DNA of 33,089 nucleotides from Hungatella sp. UBA3147 (lineage in GTDB: Bacteria > Bacillota > Clostridia > Lachnospirales > Lachnospiraceae): NCBI GenBank assembly GCA_002365025.1, contig DEYX01000304.1, positions 1-33,089 on the forward strand, given 5' to 3'. Below the pieces are notes generated by a model, which had not been told where the DNA came from, ran no database searches, and saw only the letters and a list, made by a program, of their open reading frames with translations. The position numbers and the translations under genes were made by a program. How positions within the stretch are numbered: the stretch's first letter is position 1; each line of letters begins with the position of its first letter. Shown piece after piece: positions 23,252-30,841 of this stretch.

Positions 23252-24192
23252 AGAAAAAATCCATGGTGTATGCAGTGATGCTTTTTATGATAGTAAATAT
23301 GCTTGCCGGGTGCGGCAAAAAGACTGGGGAACCCGCTGCCGACATGCCGGAGGGATACTGCTTTACCGATGCCCTTGGGCAGGAGGTGACGGTCCGGAAC
23401 CCGGAGCGTGTGGTGGCGTTAATGGGGAGCTTTGCAGAAGTCTGGCAGTCAGCCGGAGGCAGTCTGGCCGGTGTTACGGATGATGCATTTGATGAAAGAG
23501 GACTGGAGCTTTCGGAGGAAACTGTATCCGTGGGGAAATATAACAATCCCAATGTAGAAAAAATCATAGCCTTAGACCCGGATCTGGTTCTATTGTCATC
23601 AGAAACCAAGGAGCATGCAGCGCTTAATGATGTTTTAAAACAAGCGGGCATTTCGGCTGCCTATTTTAAAGTCACATATTTTGATGACTATCTGTCCATG
23701 CTTAAGACCTGTACGGAAATAACCGGAAGAGAAGAGCTGTATAAAAAAAATGGGCTGGCTGTAAAAACAGAGATTGAGGAAATCCTCGGCAGAGCAAGAG
23801 CAGGAGAGCCTCCCTCTGTTTTACTTCTCATTACTTATTCCGGTGGAGCGGTGGCGCAAAATTCCAAGACCATGACAGGAAACATGTTAAATGATCTGGG
23901 TTGTAAAAACATAGCCGACGAGAATCAAAGCCTGTTAAAGGAGTTTAACATGGAGAGCATCGTAAAAGAAGATCCGGATTATATTTTTGTGATCCCCATG
24001 GGAAATGACGATGCCCTTGCCATGAAGAATTTAAAGGAAAGCATTGAAAAGAATCCGGCATGGAATGGCCTTACAGCCGTTAAAAATAACCGTTACATTC
24101 TTTTGCCAAAGGAAAAGTTCCTTTATAAACCCAATGAAAAATGGGCAGAAAGCTATCAATACCTTTCGGAGATTCTATATGGGAAGAAATAA
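23248..24192 (+). CDS. FecB/BtuF-like ABC substrate-binding lipoprotein
   Basis: About 314 residues from TTG 23248, which overlaps the radical SAM stop as TTGA and is preceded by AAGGTG. A lipoprotein signal peptide ends in NMLAGC (Cys22). The mature part is a periplasmic-binding type 2 domain (FTDALGQEVTVRNPERVVAL, then IIALDPDLVLLSS and DPDYIFVIPMG), as in siderophore, haem and cobalamin receptors. The frame extends upstream inside the radical SAM gene, but that would put an unlikely basic stretch before the signal peptide. It delivers ligand to the FecCD-type permease downstream. The ligand is a metal chelate or tetrapyrrole by family. Confidence 0.88.
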   Translation: MKKKSMVYAVMLFMIVNMLAGCGKKTGEPAADMPEGYCFTDALGQEVTVRNPERVVALMGSFAEVWQSAGGSLAGVTDDAFDERGLELSEETVSVGKYNNPNVEKIIALDPDLVLLSSETKEHAALNDVLKQAGISAAYFKVTYFDDYLSMLKTCTEITGREELYKKNGLAVKTEIEEILGRARAGEPPSVLLLITYSGGAVAQNSKTMTGNMLNDLGCKNIADENQSLLKEFNMESIVKEDPDYIFVIPMGNDDALAMKNLKESIEKNPAWNGLTAVKNNRYILLPKEKFLYKPNEKWAESYQYLSEILYGKK

Positions 24193-25171
24193 TAAGGCGA
24201 GGCTTCTTATCCTTTTATCATCTGCGATGCTTGCGGTTTCAGTTTTGCTGGGATTATGCCTGGGAGCCAGTAACATCCGGCCAACTGTTCTCGTAGCTAC
24301 CCTGTCTGCAGGAGAGCCTGATGATTTTTTATACCGGATTCTTCTTACGGTCCGCCTGCCAAGGGTCACAGCAGCCCTGCTTGCAGGAAGCGCGCTTGCA
24401 GTATCCGGTGCGATCATTCAGTCCGTGTTAAACAATCCTCTGGCAAGTCCTAATATCATAGGCGTGAATGCAGGAGCCGGACTTTTTGTTTTACTGGCAT
24501 CTGCATTTCTTCCGGCAGACCCGCTCCTCCTGCCTTTGTCGGCGTTTACCGGCGCCCTCCTTGCCTGTATGCTGGTTCTTGCCATTACCATGACTGGAAG
24601 ATTATCAAGGGTTCTGTTGGTTTTGACAGGCTTTGCGGTAAACAGTATCTTCAGCGCAGGAATGAATACGATTATGATTTTATATCCTGATGCCTACGTA
24701 GGCGCTGGAAATTTTTTAGCGGGAGGACTTTCCGCTGTTACTTCAAATGTGCTTGTCTATCCCTCGGTTTTTATAGCTGCAGGCTTTATTCTGGCACTGC
24801 TTTGCTCCAAGGGGTTAAACATTTTAAATCTTGGGGCAGACAGCGCAAAAACCCTTGGAATGAATGTAAATGCCTGCCGATGTGCCTATTTGGCTATTGC
24901 AGCCATACTTGCAGGCGCGGCGGTCAGCTTTGCCGGGATGATCGGTTTTGCAGGTCTTCTGATTCCCCATGGAGTGAAATTAATGATCGGTCAGGACAAC
25001 CGGTATGTCATCCCCGCAAGCGCTCTGACAGGTGGTATCTTCGTAATTTTGTGTGATCTGCTTGCCAGAACCTTATTCCTGCCCTATGAGCTGCCGGTGG
25101 GTATTTTGATGTCCTTGATGGGAGGACCGTTTTTTCTTTATCTGATTCTAAAAAACAGGCGGAAGGAATGA
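24179..25171 (+). CDS. FecCD/BtuC-type ABC permease
   Basis: About 330 residues from ATG 24179, which overlaps the receptor gene by 14 bases and is preceded by CGGAG; this start gives the usual family length and places GRNNKAR before the first helix. Family blocks include LRLPRV-like VRLPRVTAALLAGSALAVSG, NNPLASPNIIGVNAGAG, and SFAGMIGFAGLLIPHGVK. About ten membrane helices are expected. It shares its 3' part with the decayed fragment at 6892-7085 (52 of 63 bases over one segment). It forms the importer with the lipoprotein upstream and the ATPase downstream. Confidence 0.92.
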   Translation: MGRNNKARLLILLSSAMLAVSVLLGLCLGASNIRPTVLVATLSAGEPDDFLYRILLTVRLPRVTAALLAGSALAVSGAIIQSVLNNPLASPNIIGVNAGAGLFVLLASAFLPADPLLLPLSAFTGALLACMLVLAITMTGRLSRVLLVLTGFAVNSIFSAGMNTIMILYPDAYVGAGNFLAGGLSAVTSNVLVYPSVFIAAGFILALLCSKGLNILNLGADSAKTLGMNVNACRCAYLAIAAILAGAAVSFAGMIGFAGLLIPHGVKLMIGQDNRYVIPASALTGGIFVILCDLLARTLFLPYELPVGILMSLMGGPFFLYLILKNRRKE

Positions 25172-25944
25172 TGGAAATTATGATAAGGCTTGAGGATGTG
25201 ACTTATTCTTATAACAGGCAGCCGCTGATCCAAGGGATGGATTTAACGTTTGAAAAAGGAAAGATAACCACCATCGTCGGGCCCAATGGATGTGGAAAAA
25301 GCACGGTGATAAAGCTATCTTCCCGTCTGTTGCATCCGGATCAGGGAAAGGTATTTTTAGAGAATAAAGAGATTGGCGTTATGAAACGAAAGGAGTTTGC
25401 CAGGAGTGTATCTGTGCTGCTTCAAAGCAGCCACATACCGGATATGGCAGTGGAAGATGCGGTAATGTCAGGAAGATATCCACATCAGTCTCCAATCAGT
25501 TTCTCTTCTGCCGAGGATAAACGGCTGACGGAATATGCCATGGAAATGACATACTGCCAGTCTCTGCGAAGTAAAAATATGCGTCAGCTTTCCGGAGGAG
25601 AGCGCCAGAGAGTCTTTCTTGCCATGGTACTGGCTCAGGATACGCCGGTTATTATTCTGGATGAACCCACAACGTATCTTGATATTAATGTCTCCTATGA
25701 AATTATGGAGCTTATAAACAGTTTAAACAGGAAGCTTGGAAAAACCATTGTGCTGGTTTTGCATGATCTTAATCTGGCTCTTAATTACTCAGACCGGCTG
25801 GCTGTGATGGAAAATGGAAAGGTGGTCGCTTATGAGGAAGCTTCGGACCACAGGGTTCATCGCTGCATCAGTGATATCTTTATGGTGGATATCCGGCGGC
25901 TGACAGAAAAGGGAAAGTCTTATTATTATTCCTTTAAAATATAA
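25168..25944 (+). CDS. FecE/BtuD-type ABC transporter ATPase
   Basis: 258 residues. Walker A is GPNGCGKST (38-46), the signature is LSGGERQR, Walker B is VIILDEPTTYLD, and the switch histidine lies in VLVLHDLNLAL. ATG 25168 overlaps the permease stop as ATGA. It energises the FecB/FecCD importer and is the last gene of the radical SAM operon. The protein ends shortly after the ATPase core, with no C-terminal regulatory domain. Confidence 0.93.
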   Translation: MMEIMIRLEDVTYSYNRQPLIQGMDLTFEKGKITTIVGPNGCGKSTVIKLSSRLLHPDQGKVFLENKEIGVMKRKEFARSVSVLLQSSHIPDMAVEDAVMSGRYPHQSPISFSSAEDKRLTEYAMEMTYCQSLRSKNMRQLSGGERQRVFLAMVLAQDTPVIILDEPTTYLDINVSYEIMELINSLNRKLGKTIVLVLHDLNLALNYSDRLAVMENGKVVAYEEASDHRVHRCISDIFMVDIRRLTEKGKSYYYSFKI

Positions 25945-25982
25945 AATTTAAGCTGATGATTCTGTTATAGCGAGAGTAAATA

Positions 25983-26086
25983 AAAAGCGGTTTTGCTATG
26001 ATAATTATGAAGTAACCTCCAATAAGTTAAATTTTTTTGTCTGACTTATTGAGGTTAGTTCATTAAAGTCATAGAGAACCGCTTTT
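25983..26086. repeat. ~104-base near-perfect hairpin (MITE-like or terminator)
   Basis: AAAAGCGGTT (25983-25992) pairs with AACCGCTTTT (26077-26086). Inside, CTATGA/TCATAG, ATGAA/TTCAT and AACCTCCAATAAGT/ACTTATTGAGGTT (one bulge) pair in order, with a T-rich tip. It lies 38 bases after the importer operon. The size exceeds an ordinary terminator and suggests a palindromic mobile or repeat element, though it may also end transcription of both flanks. Other copies cannot be checked here. Confidence 0.65.
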
Positions 26087-26087
26087 A

Positions 26088-26153
26088 TTATTGAACAATT
26101 TTTTTATTCCTATATTGATTGGGAGTAAAGTCCATTTTCTTACGAATGAGGAA
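26088..26153 (-). pseudogene. C-terminal tail of an AraC-family regulator (relic)
   Basis: On the minus strand, one frame reads FLIRKKMDFTPNQYRNKKIVQ before a stop at 26088-26090. The MDFTPNQYR segment is the characteristic end of an AraC/XylS DNA-binding domain (G-x-T-P-x-x-Y-R). A stop immediately upstream of the phenylalanine shows that the rest is lost. It abuts the hairpin at 25983-26086. The call rests on a short segment. Confidence 0.45.
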
Positions 26154-26189
26154 TTACAATGGCTAAATGGATCTGATGAAATATAGAAC

Positions 26190-26248
26190 GCAGAAAAACA
26201 TGCACTTTGAATGCAAGGTTTTGACCGTCTTCCGTTAAAAGTGCATGT
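26190..26248 (-). terminator. Leftward terminator of the AraC remnant
   Basis: ACATGCACTTT (26198-26208) pairs perfectly with AAAGTGCATGT (26238-26248). On the minus strand the stem is followed by TTTTTCTG. It directly follows the truncated AraC gene. Confidence 0.7.
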
Positions 26249-26249
26249 G

Positions 26250-26419
26250 TTATTGACTGTTTTTCCGATAAATGCTTGCTGAAATTCCATAATACTGCTT
26301 AAAGGCATAGGAGAAATGCTGAACAGATGAATAATTGAGCCGGTCGGCAATCTCTGAAATGTTTAAGCCGGCGTCGTTTAGATAAATTTTAGCCATGGAC
26401 ATCTTTGCCTCTGTCTGGT
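26250..26419 (-). pseudogene. Truncated AraC-family regulator, C-terminal helix-turn-helix only
   Basis: On the minus strand the frame encodes AKIYLNDAGLNISEIADRLN followed by YSSVQHFSYAFKQYYGISASIYRK, the last helix-turn-helix of an AraC protein with an intact stop and terminator. The effector domain and the first HTH are missing. Near 26420 the sequence switches to an aldo/keto reductase fragment in a different frame, so this is a fusion by deletion, not a functional small regulator. Confidence 0.75.
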
Positions 26420-26872
26420 CCATTTCAGTGCAATGAGGGCCGGATGACATCCGTGAGCCTCTGCGATTTTCTTCATTTCAGGCTGCTGTAAGTCTGCAAT
26501 ATCTTCCTGGCACATATCCCGTTCCGGGCGCTGGGGAGAACCAAGGGGCATGAAGCCTACAGGCTGGATCTTATGTGCTACAAGATAATCAAACAGTTCC
26601 TGCTGCTGGAAGCAGGGATGGAGTTCCATTTCACAGGCAACGGGCATGACTTTCATCAGCGGTAAAACTGCTTCCAATTTTGGTATGGTCATATTGGAAA
26701 TTCCAATGTTACGGATAAGTCCTTTTTCTACAAGCGCCTCACACTGTCTGTATGTACGGATGAATTCCTCTGTGCTGAAGGGTCTGGAATCAGGATTACG
26801 GGAATCTGCATCACAATGAGGGGCATGATAGTTTGGAAATGGCCAATGGATAAAAAACAGGTCCATATAGCC
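26420..26872 (-). pseudogene. Aldo/keto reductase internal fragment
   Basis: The minus-strand frame contains YMDLFFIHWPFPNYHAP, KGLIRNIGISNMTIPKLEAV, CEMELHPCFQQQELFDYL, VGFMPLGSPQRPER and HPALIALKW, all family landmarks in order. The N-terminal third with the catalytic Asp/Tyr/Lys region and the C-terminal cofactor-binding end are absent. The frame runs into out-of-frame AraC sequence at 26420. Both ends are therefore truncated, and the product cannot be a complete barrel. Confidence 0.8.
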
Positions 26873-26874
26873 GC

Positions 26875-27063
26875 AAAACCCCTATTTGGGAGCAATACAA
26901 AGAGATCGTGGCAAACTATGATGATCGGGGCGCTGGCTGCTTTGAAGAAATCGATAAGTGGAAATTCTACGAAAAGACAAAGGAGAAGTCATCGGTTGTC
27001 ATTATGACAAGTGAAAAGGCGCTATATGCAAACATCATTTTAAAAAAGGGAGTGGTGGTATAA
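26875..27063 (+). pseudogene. C-terminal fragment of a FucU/RbsD-type sugar mutarotase
   Basis: The + strand reads KTPIWEQYKEIVANYDDRG, then FEEIDKWKFYEKTKEKSS, then ALYANIILKKGVVV and a stop at 27061. This is the usual C-terminal half of FucU/RbsD mutarotases/pyranases (FYERAK and ALYANIILKKGV blocks). No start codon or N-terminal half is present; the sequence upstream belongs to the oppositely oriented aldo/keto reductase fragment. It points to a lost fucose/ribose-type sugar locus. Confidence 0.75.
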
Positions 27064-27138
27064 AATAAATGACAGGCACTTGTTAGCCGGTACCGGATAA
27101 CCAGCTTTCTGAAAGCGAAAAATACGAAAGGTAATATC

Positions 27139-27167
27139 TTTACCAGCTTTTTTTGCTGTGTTATACT
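27139..27167 (+). promoter_or_regulatory. Promoter of the sigma54 regulator gene
   Basis: TTTACC (27139-27144) and TATACT (27162-27167) are 17 bases apart, and TGT immediately before the -10 makes it an extended -10 box. It lies 68 bases before ATG 27236. A small GGTAA/TTACC dyad overlaps the -35 region. Confidence 0.6.
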
Positions 27168-27235
27168 TGAGACAACAGGAGTAAGAGCAGCGTAAGCTGA
27201 TGTTTGATTCTTTTGTCATCACAGGAAGGTAAAGC

Positions 27236-29320
27236 ATGAAAAAAAGTATTGCGGTTATTGCACTAGACCCTTTTGCGGGAAAAGCATATGCGCAGCAGGT
27301 CCGGTCGGTGTTTGGGGAACGGGCTGTTGTACGAAATTATAGCATGATGGATGGAACGGCAACGAATATGGAACCGTGCGATTTGTATATGGGCTCAACA
27401 GATGCTTTTGATGCCATGGGGAATGCGAATCCATATATTCCGTCAGATGCACAGCGGATGGAAATTCAGGTTACTTATTTTAAAGAAGCTGTACGCCGTT
27501 TGGAAGAGATTCCGAAGGGAACAAAAGTCATTTTTGTTAATATCACTGAGGTTATGGCCAGGGAAGCGGTAACACAGTTGGAACAGCTGGGGATAACCCA
27601 TTTAAAGTTTATACTCTATGCGCCGGGAAGCAAGCTGACTGACATGGCAGAGATAGCTGTTACTCCGGATGAAGAGCGTTATGTGCCAAGCGGAATTCCC
27701 ACAATTATAAATCTGGGACAGAGAACCTGCTCTGCCGATACCATGATTGAAGCCGCCTTCAGGCTGGGTTTTGACGATTTACTGGAAGAAGCCACGTTTA
27801 AACAGTATCAGGAATCAGTATGCACCAACACCTATTATTTTGACCAGATGTTCAATCGCTCCAGAAGATTGGAGAGTCAGTTTGATATTCTCATGGAAGT
27901 ACTTGATCAGGGTGTGATTGCGGTAAATGAACATGGAGAAATATATGCAATCAACAAAAATGCTGCCGATATCACCCGTGTTCCTGAAAATCTTAGTCTT
28001 ACAAACATGGGGGAAGAAGTATTCCCTTATATCCCATTCCGGAAATGTTTAGAGGAGAAAAAGGAGACGAATCCACAGGTTGTGAGAGTTGCAGGAAATC
28101 TGGTAAGCCTTTATGTGCGGCCGGTGTTAAGGCGGGAAGTCTGTATTGGTGCGTTTGCCATCTTGCAGAAGTTTAATGAGATGGAGCGCCGGCAAAACGA
28201 ACTTCGGGTTCAATTGATGAAAAAGGGCCAGGGACATAGAGCTAAATATTGTTTTGATGATGTAATTGGAGAGTCCGACCTTATCTTAAAGACTAAATTC
28301 ATCTTAAATAAAATGGCAGGCACAGAATCTCCGGTATTGTTAATTGGGGAAACAGGAACCGGTAAAGAACTGTTTGCACATTCCGTCCATAATGCGTCAA
28401 AGCGCAGGGATCAGCCTTTTGTGGCAATTAACTGTGCGGCTATGCCGGAAAATTTATTGGAGAGTGAGCTGTTTGGTTATGAAGAAGGAGCTTTTACCGG
28501 TGCGAAAAAGGGAGGCCGCCCAGGTTTATTTGAGTTCGCACATCAAGGGACACTGTTTTTAGATGAAGTGGAAGGCATGAGCCCTGCGCTGCAGGTAAAG
28601 CTGCTGCGTGTTTTGCAGGAACGAGAAATCATGCGGGTTGGCGGAAATCAAATTATTCATGTTGATGTGCGGATTGTTGCTGCGACAAATGAAGAGCTTG
28701 AGCAAAAGGTAGCGGAAGGTACGTTCCGGCAGGATCTTTATTACAGGCTAAACGCATTGCCGGTGTTAATCCCTCCGCTGCGAAAGAGAGCGGAAGATGT
28801 ATTCTTAATTTTGGATAGTTTTCGAAAAGAACTTGGAGGAAAATTCCGTTTAAGTGATGATATCAAGGAGTTATTTCGCCAATACCAGTGGCCGGGAAAC
28901 ATACGGGAACTGCGTAATGTCGTAGATTATTTGTGCTTTACCGGCCATACCGTCATAACAATTGATGATTTACCTCCGGTTTTTCGTATAGGTAAATATT
29001 GCGAAGAAGCGAGTGAGATAAAAGATGCTGAACTGAAACTGTACGCAGCAGATCAGCAGCTTCAATACCAGAAAGCATCGCATATGCCTACCGAACAGGA
29101 ACGGGTGATTCTGGATATTCTTTACAATGCAGAACGTACAGGACAGTCCATTGGACGGGATAAAATACTGTTGGAGGCGCAGAAGCGTAAGGTAAAGTTA
29201 ACTCAGCCTCAGGTACGTAAAATATTAGGCAGATTAGAGGAAAACGGCTACGTAATTGTTGCAAGGGGCAGAGGCGGAAGTAGTATTACTAAAAAAGGAG
29301 TCGATTGGATAACCGATTAA
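27236..29320 (+). CDS. Sigma54-dependent enhancer-binding transcriptional regulator
   Basis: 694 residues. An N-terminal sensor region (about 1-190, PrpR_N-like in character) is followed by a PAS-like domain (about 215-320), a sigma54 AAA+ domain with Walker A GETGTGKE (near 371), the sigma54-contact loop GAFTGA (near 417), Walker B-type GTLFLDEVEGM and the RQDLYYRLNALPV block, then a C-terminal winged-helix-like DNA-binding region (TQPQVRKILGRLEENGYVIV). The ribosome site AGGAAGG precedes ATG 27236. The exact sigma54 promoter at 29553-29568 and repeats at 29361-29420 lie immediately downstream, so it almost certainly activates the C-S lyase/symporter operon. The inducer is probably a sulfur amino acid or derivative (inference). 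Confidence 0.93.
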   Translation: MKKSIAVIALDPFAGKAYAQQVRSVFGERAVVRNYSMMDGTATNMEPCDLYMGSTDAFDAMGNANPYIPSDAQRMEIQVTYFKEAVRRLEEIPKGTKVIFVNITEVMAREAVTQLEQLGITHLKFILYAPGSKLTDMAEIAVTPDEERYVPSGIPTIINLGQRTCSADTMIEAAFRLGFDDLLEEATFKQYQESVCTNTYYFDQMFNRSRRLESQFDILMEVLDQGVIAVNEHGEIYAINKNAADITRVPENLSLTNMGEEVFPYIPFRKCLEEKKETNPQVVRVAGNLVSLYVRPVLRREVCIGAFAILQKFNEMERRQNELRVQLMKKGQGHRAKYCFDDVIGESDLILKTKFILNKMAGTESPVLLIGETGTGKELFAHSVHNASKRRDQPFVAINCAAMPENLLESELFGYEEGAFTGAKKGGRPGLFEFAHQGTLFLDEVEGMSPALQVKLLRVLQEREIMRVGGNQIIHVDVRIVAATNEELEQKVAEGTFRQDLYYRLNALPVLIPPLRKRAEDVFLILDSFRKELGGKFRLSDDIKELFRQYQWPGNIRELRNVVDYLCFTGHTVITIDDLPPVFRIGKYCEEASEIKDAELKLYAADQQLQYQKASHMPTEQERVILDILYNAERTGQSIGRDKILLEAQKRKVKLTQPQVRKILGRLEENGYVIVARGRGGSSITKKGVDWITD

Positions 29321-29360
29321 TTGGCTAAGATAATCTGGCATATGACCACATTTTTGTCTA

Positions 29361-29420
29361 TTAACAACTAATTGATAACCAGTTAACAACCGAATTGTAA
29401 CCATTTTATAGCCAGTTAAA
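29361..29420. promoter_or_regulatory. Candidate upstream activator sites for the sigma54 regulator
   Basis: Two 20-bp elements, 29361-29380 and 29383-29402, share TTAACAAC at the start and TAACC at the end and are offset by 22 bases (two helical turns). A related CCAGTTAA occurs at 29379-29386 and 29412-29419, offset by 33 bases. They sit 130-190 bases upstream of the -24 element, a normal enhancer distance. Confidence 0.65.
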
Positions 29421-29480
29421 GACCAGGAAGAAAGGGGCTTTATTTCCCGGCAAAGTTCTGCATGATGATGAAAAAAGGAT

Positions 29481-29527
29481 AAACGTAGAAAAGGCAGTAT
29501 TTACAGGCTTTTTCTACGTTTTTATTA
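29481..29527 (+). terminator. Terminator of the sigma54 regulator gene
   Basis: AAACGTAGAAAAG pairs with CTTTTTCTACGTTT (one bulged base), followed by TTTATTA. It separates the regulator transcript from the sigma54 promoter that follows. Confidence 0.75.
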
Positions 29528-29552
29528 ATATATTTTCTATTTCATAAAAAGT

Positions 29553-29568
29553 TGGCACGTGTGTTGCT
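29553..29568 (+). promoter_or_regulatory. Sigma54 (-24/-12) promoter
   Basis: TGGCAC-N5-TTGCT matches the sigma54 consensus exactly, with GG at 29554-29555 and GC at 29566-29567 in the required spacing. The predicted start is near 29579, leaving a short leader before ATG 29603. Confidence 0.93.
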
Positions 29569-29602
29569 CTATATATAAATATAAAACTGAAAGGAGCTTC
29601 AT

Positions 29603-30778
29603 ATGAAGTATAATTTTGACATCGTAGTTGACCGAAGTGAAAATCGCGCTGGAAAATACGATGAGAGGAAAAAAAAGTTTGGTACTGCGGATGTGATTCC
29701 GCTTTGGGTCGCAGATATGGATTTCCAGACGGCACAGCCAATCATTAATGCATGCGTGGAAAAAGCAATGGAAGGGATCTGGGGATATACATATCGGCCT
29801 GACTCCTATTTTGATGCAATACTTGGCTGGCAGTTCCGCAGGCATGGCTGGAGGATCGACAAGGAAAAAGTAAGCTGGAGCCTGGGAGTTGTACCTGCAC
29901 TGTCTGCAATTGTCAAGGTGTTTGCCAGGAAAGGGGATTCTATTATGATTCAGACTCCTGTGTATTCTGAGTTCTACGATATTACAGAGGCATGGGAAAG
30001 AAACGTAGTTGAAAACCAACTGGTTGAACAGGATGGAAAGTGGACAATTGATTTTGCAGATTTTGAGGAGAAAGCAAAAGACCCGAATGTGAAAATCTTT
30101 CTTTTGTGCAGCCCCCATAATCCTCTTGGGATCGTCTGGACGAAAGAGCAGCTGCAGAAGATGTTTGAGATTTGTCATGCCAATGACGTGTTGATGGTTT
30201 CTGACGAAATACATTCTGATCTGGTGTTCCATGGCAAGAAACATATTCCAACCGCTATGATATCAGAAACGGCAAGAGATCATGTTATAAGTTGTATATC
30301 TGGTACAAAAACATTTAATCTTGCAGGATTACAGGCGTCAACAAATGTTTTCCCGAACCTGGAGATGAAGGCGGCTTTTGATAAGTTCTGGATGAATTTA
30401 GACATTCACAGGAATAATGCATTCAGCTCCGTAGCCATGGAAGCGGCGTTTAACGAGGGGGAAGAGTGGTTAGAACAACTGCTTCCATATCTATCTGAAA
30501 ACTTTGAGTTTATCAGAGATTATTGTGAGAAGTACATTCCTAAAATCAAACCCACTGTACCGGATGCTACATATCTTGTATGGCTGGATTGCCGGGAATT
30601 GGGAATGAATAATGAAAGATTAAGAAAATTTATGATTGAAGAAGCAAAATTGGGATTAAATGAAGGCTATACCTTTGGCCGGAGCCTTTCCGGCTATATG
30701 AGGTTAAATGCAGCATGTCCGAGAAGCGTGCTGGAAATAGCCATGAAACAGCTGGAGGATGCGGTAAATCGTCTTTAA
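29603..30778 (+). CDS. MalY/PatB-type PLP-dependent C-S beta-lyase or aminotransferase
   Basis: 391 residues. Landmarks of the MalY/PatB subfamily are VIPLWVADMDFQTAQPII near the N-terminus, SPHNPLGIVW, SDEIHSDLVF and the cofactor lysine in SGTKTFNLAGLQ (Lys236). Family members mostly cleave C-S bonds in cystathionine, cystine or cysteine conjugates to give pyruvate, ammonia and a thiol. It is the first gene behind the sigma54 promoter and is followed by a symporter and a glutaredoxin-like gene, which supports sulfur amino acid breakdown. The ribosome site is GAAAGGAGC. Confidence 0.88.
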   Translation: MKYNFDIVVDRSENRAGKYDERKKKFGTADVIPLWVADMDFQTAQPIINACVEKAMEGIWGYTYRPDSYFDAILGWQFRRHGWRIDKEKVSWSLGVVPALSAIVKVFARKGDSIMIQTPVYSEFYDITEAWERNVVENQLVEQDGKWTIDFADFEEKAKDPNVKIFLLCSPHNPLGIVWTKEQLQKMFEICHANDVLMVSDEIHSDLVFHGKKHIPTAMISETARDHVISCISGTKTFNLAGLQASTNVFPNLEMKAAFDKFWMNLDIHRNNAFSSVAMEAAFNEGEEWLEQLLPYLSENFEFIRDYCEKYIPKIKPTVPDATYLVWLDCRELGMNNERLRKFMIEEAKLGLNEGYTFGRSLSGYMRLNAACPRSVLEIAMKQLEDAVNRL

Positions 30779-30841
30779 GATAAAGGAATTATGAAAGTCA
30801 CTTGAAATCAAAATTATGGGGTAAAAAGGAGAAGTGTACTT

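Noticed and set aside
23076..23651. Long minus-strand ORF opposite the radical SAM/receptor junction
   Set aside because: It is a shadow of two well-supported genes with low-complexity Ser-rich translation and no motif. The same applies to the long minus-strand frames at 11622-12362 and 14700-15398.
26069..26350. 93-codon minus-strand ORF
   Set aside because: It overlaps the terminator and both AraC relics in a different frame, and the AraC frames carry the recognisable motifs.
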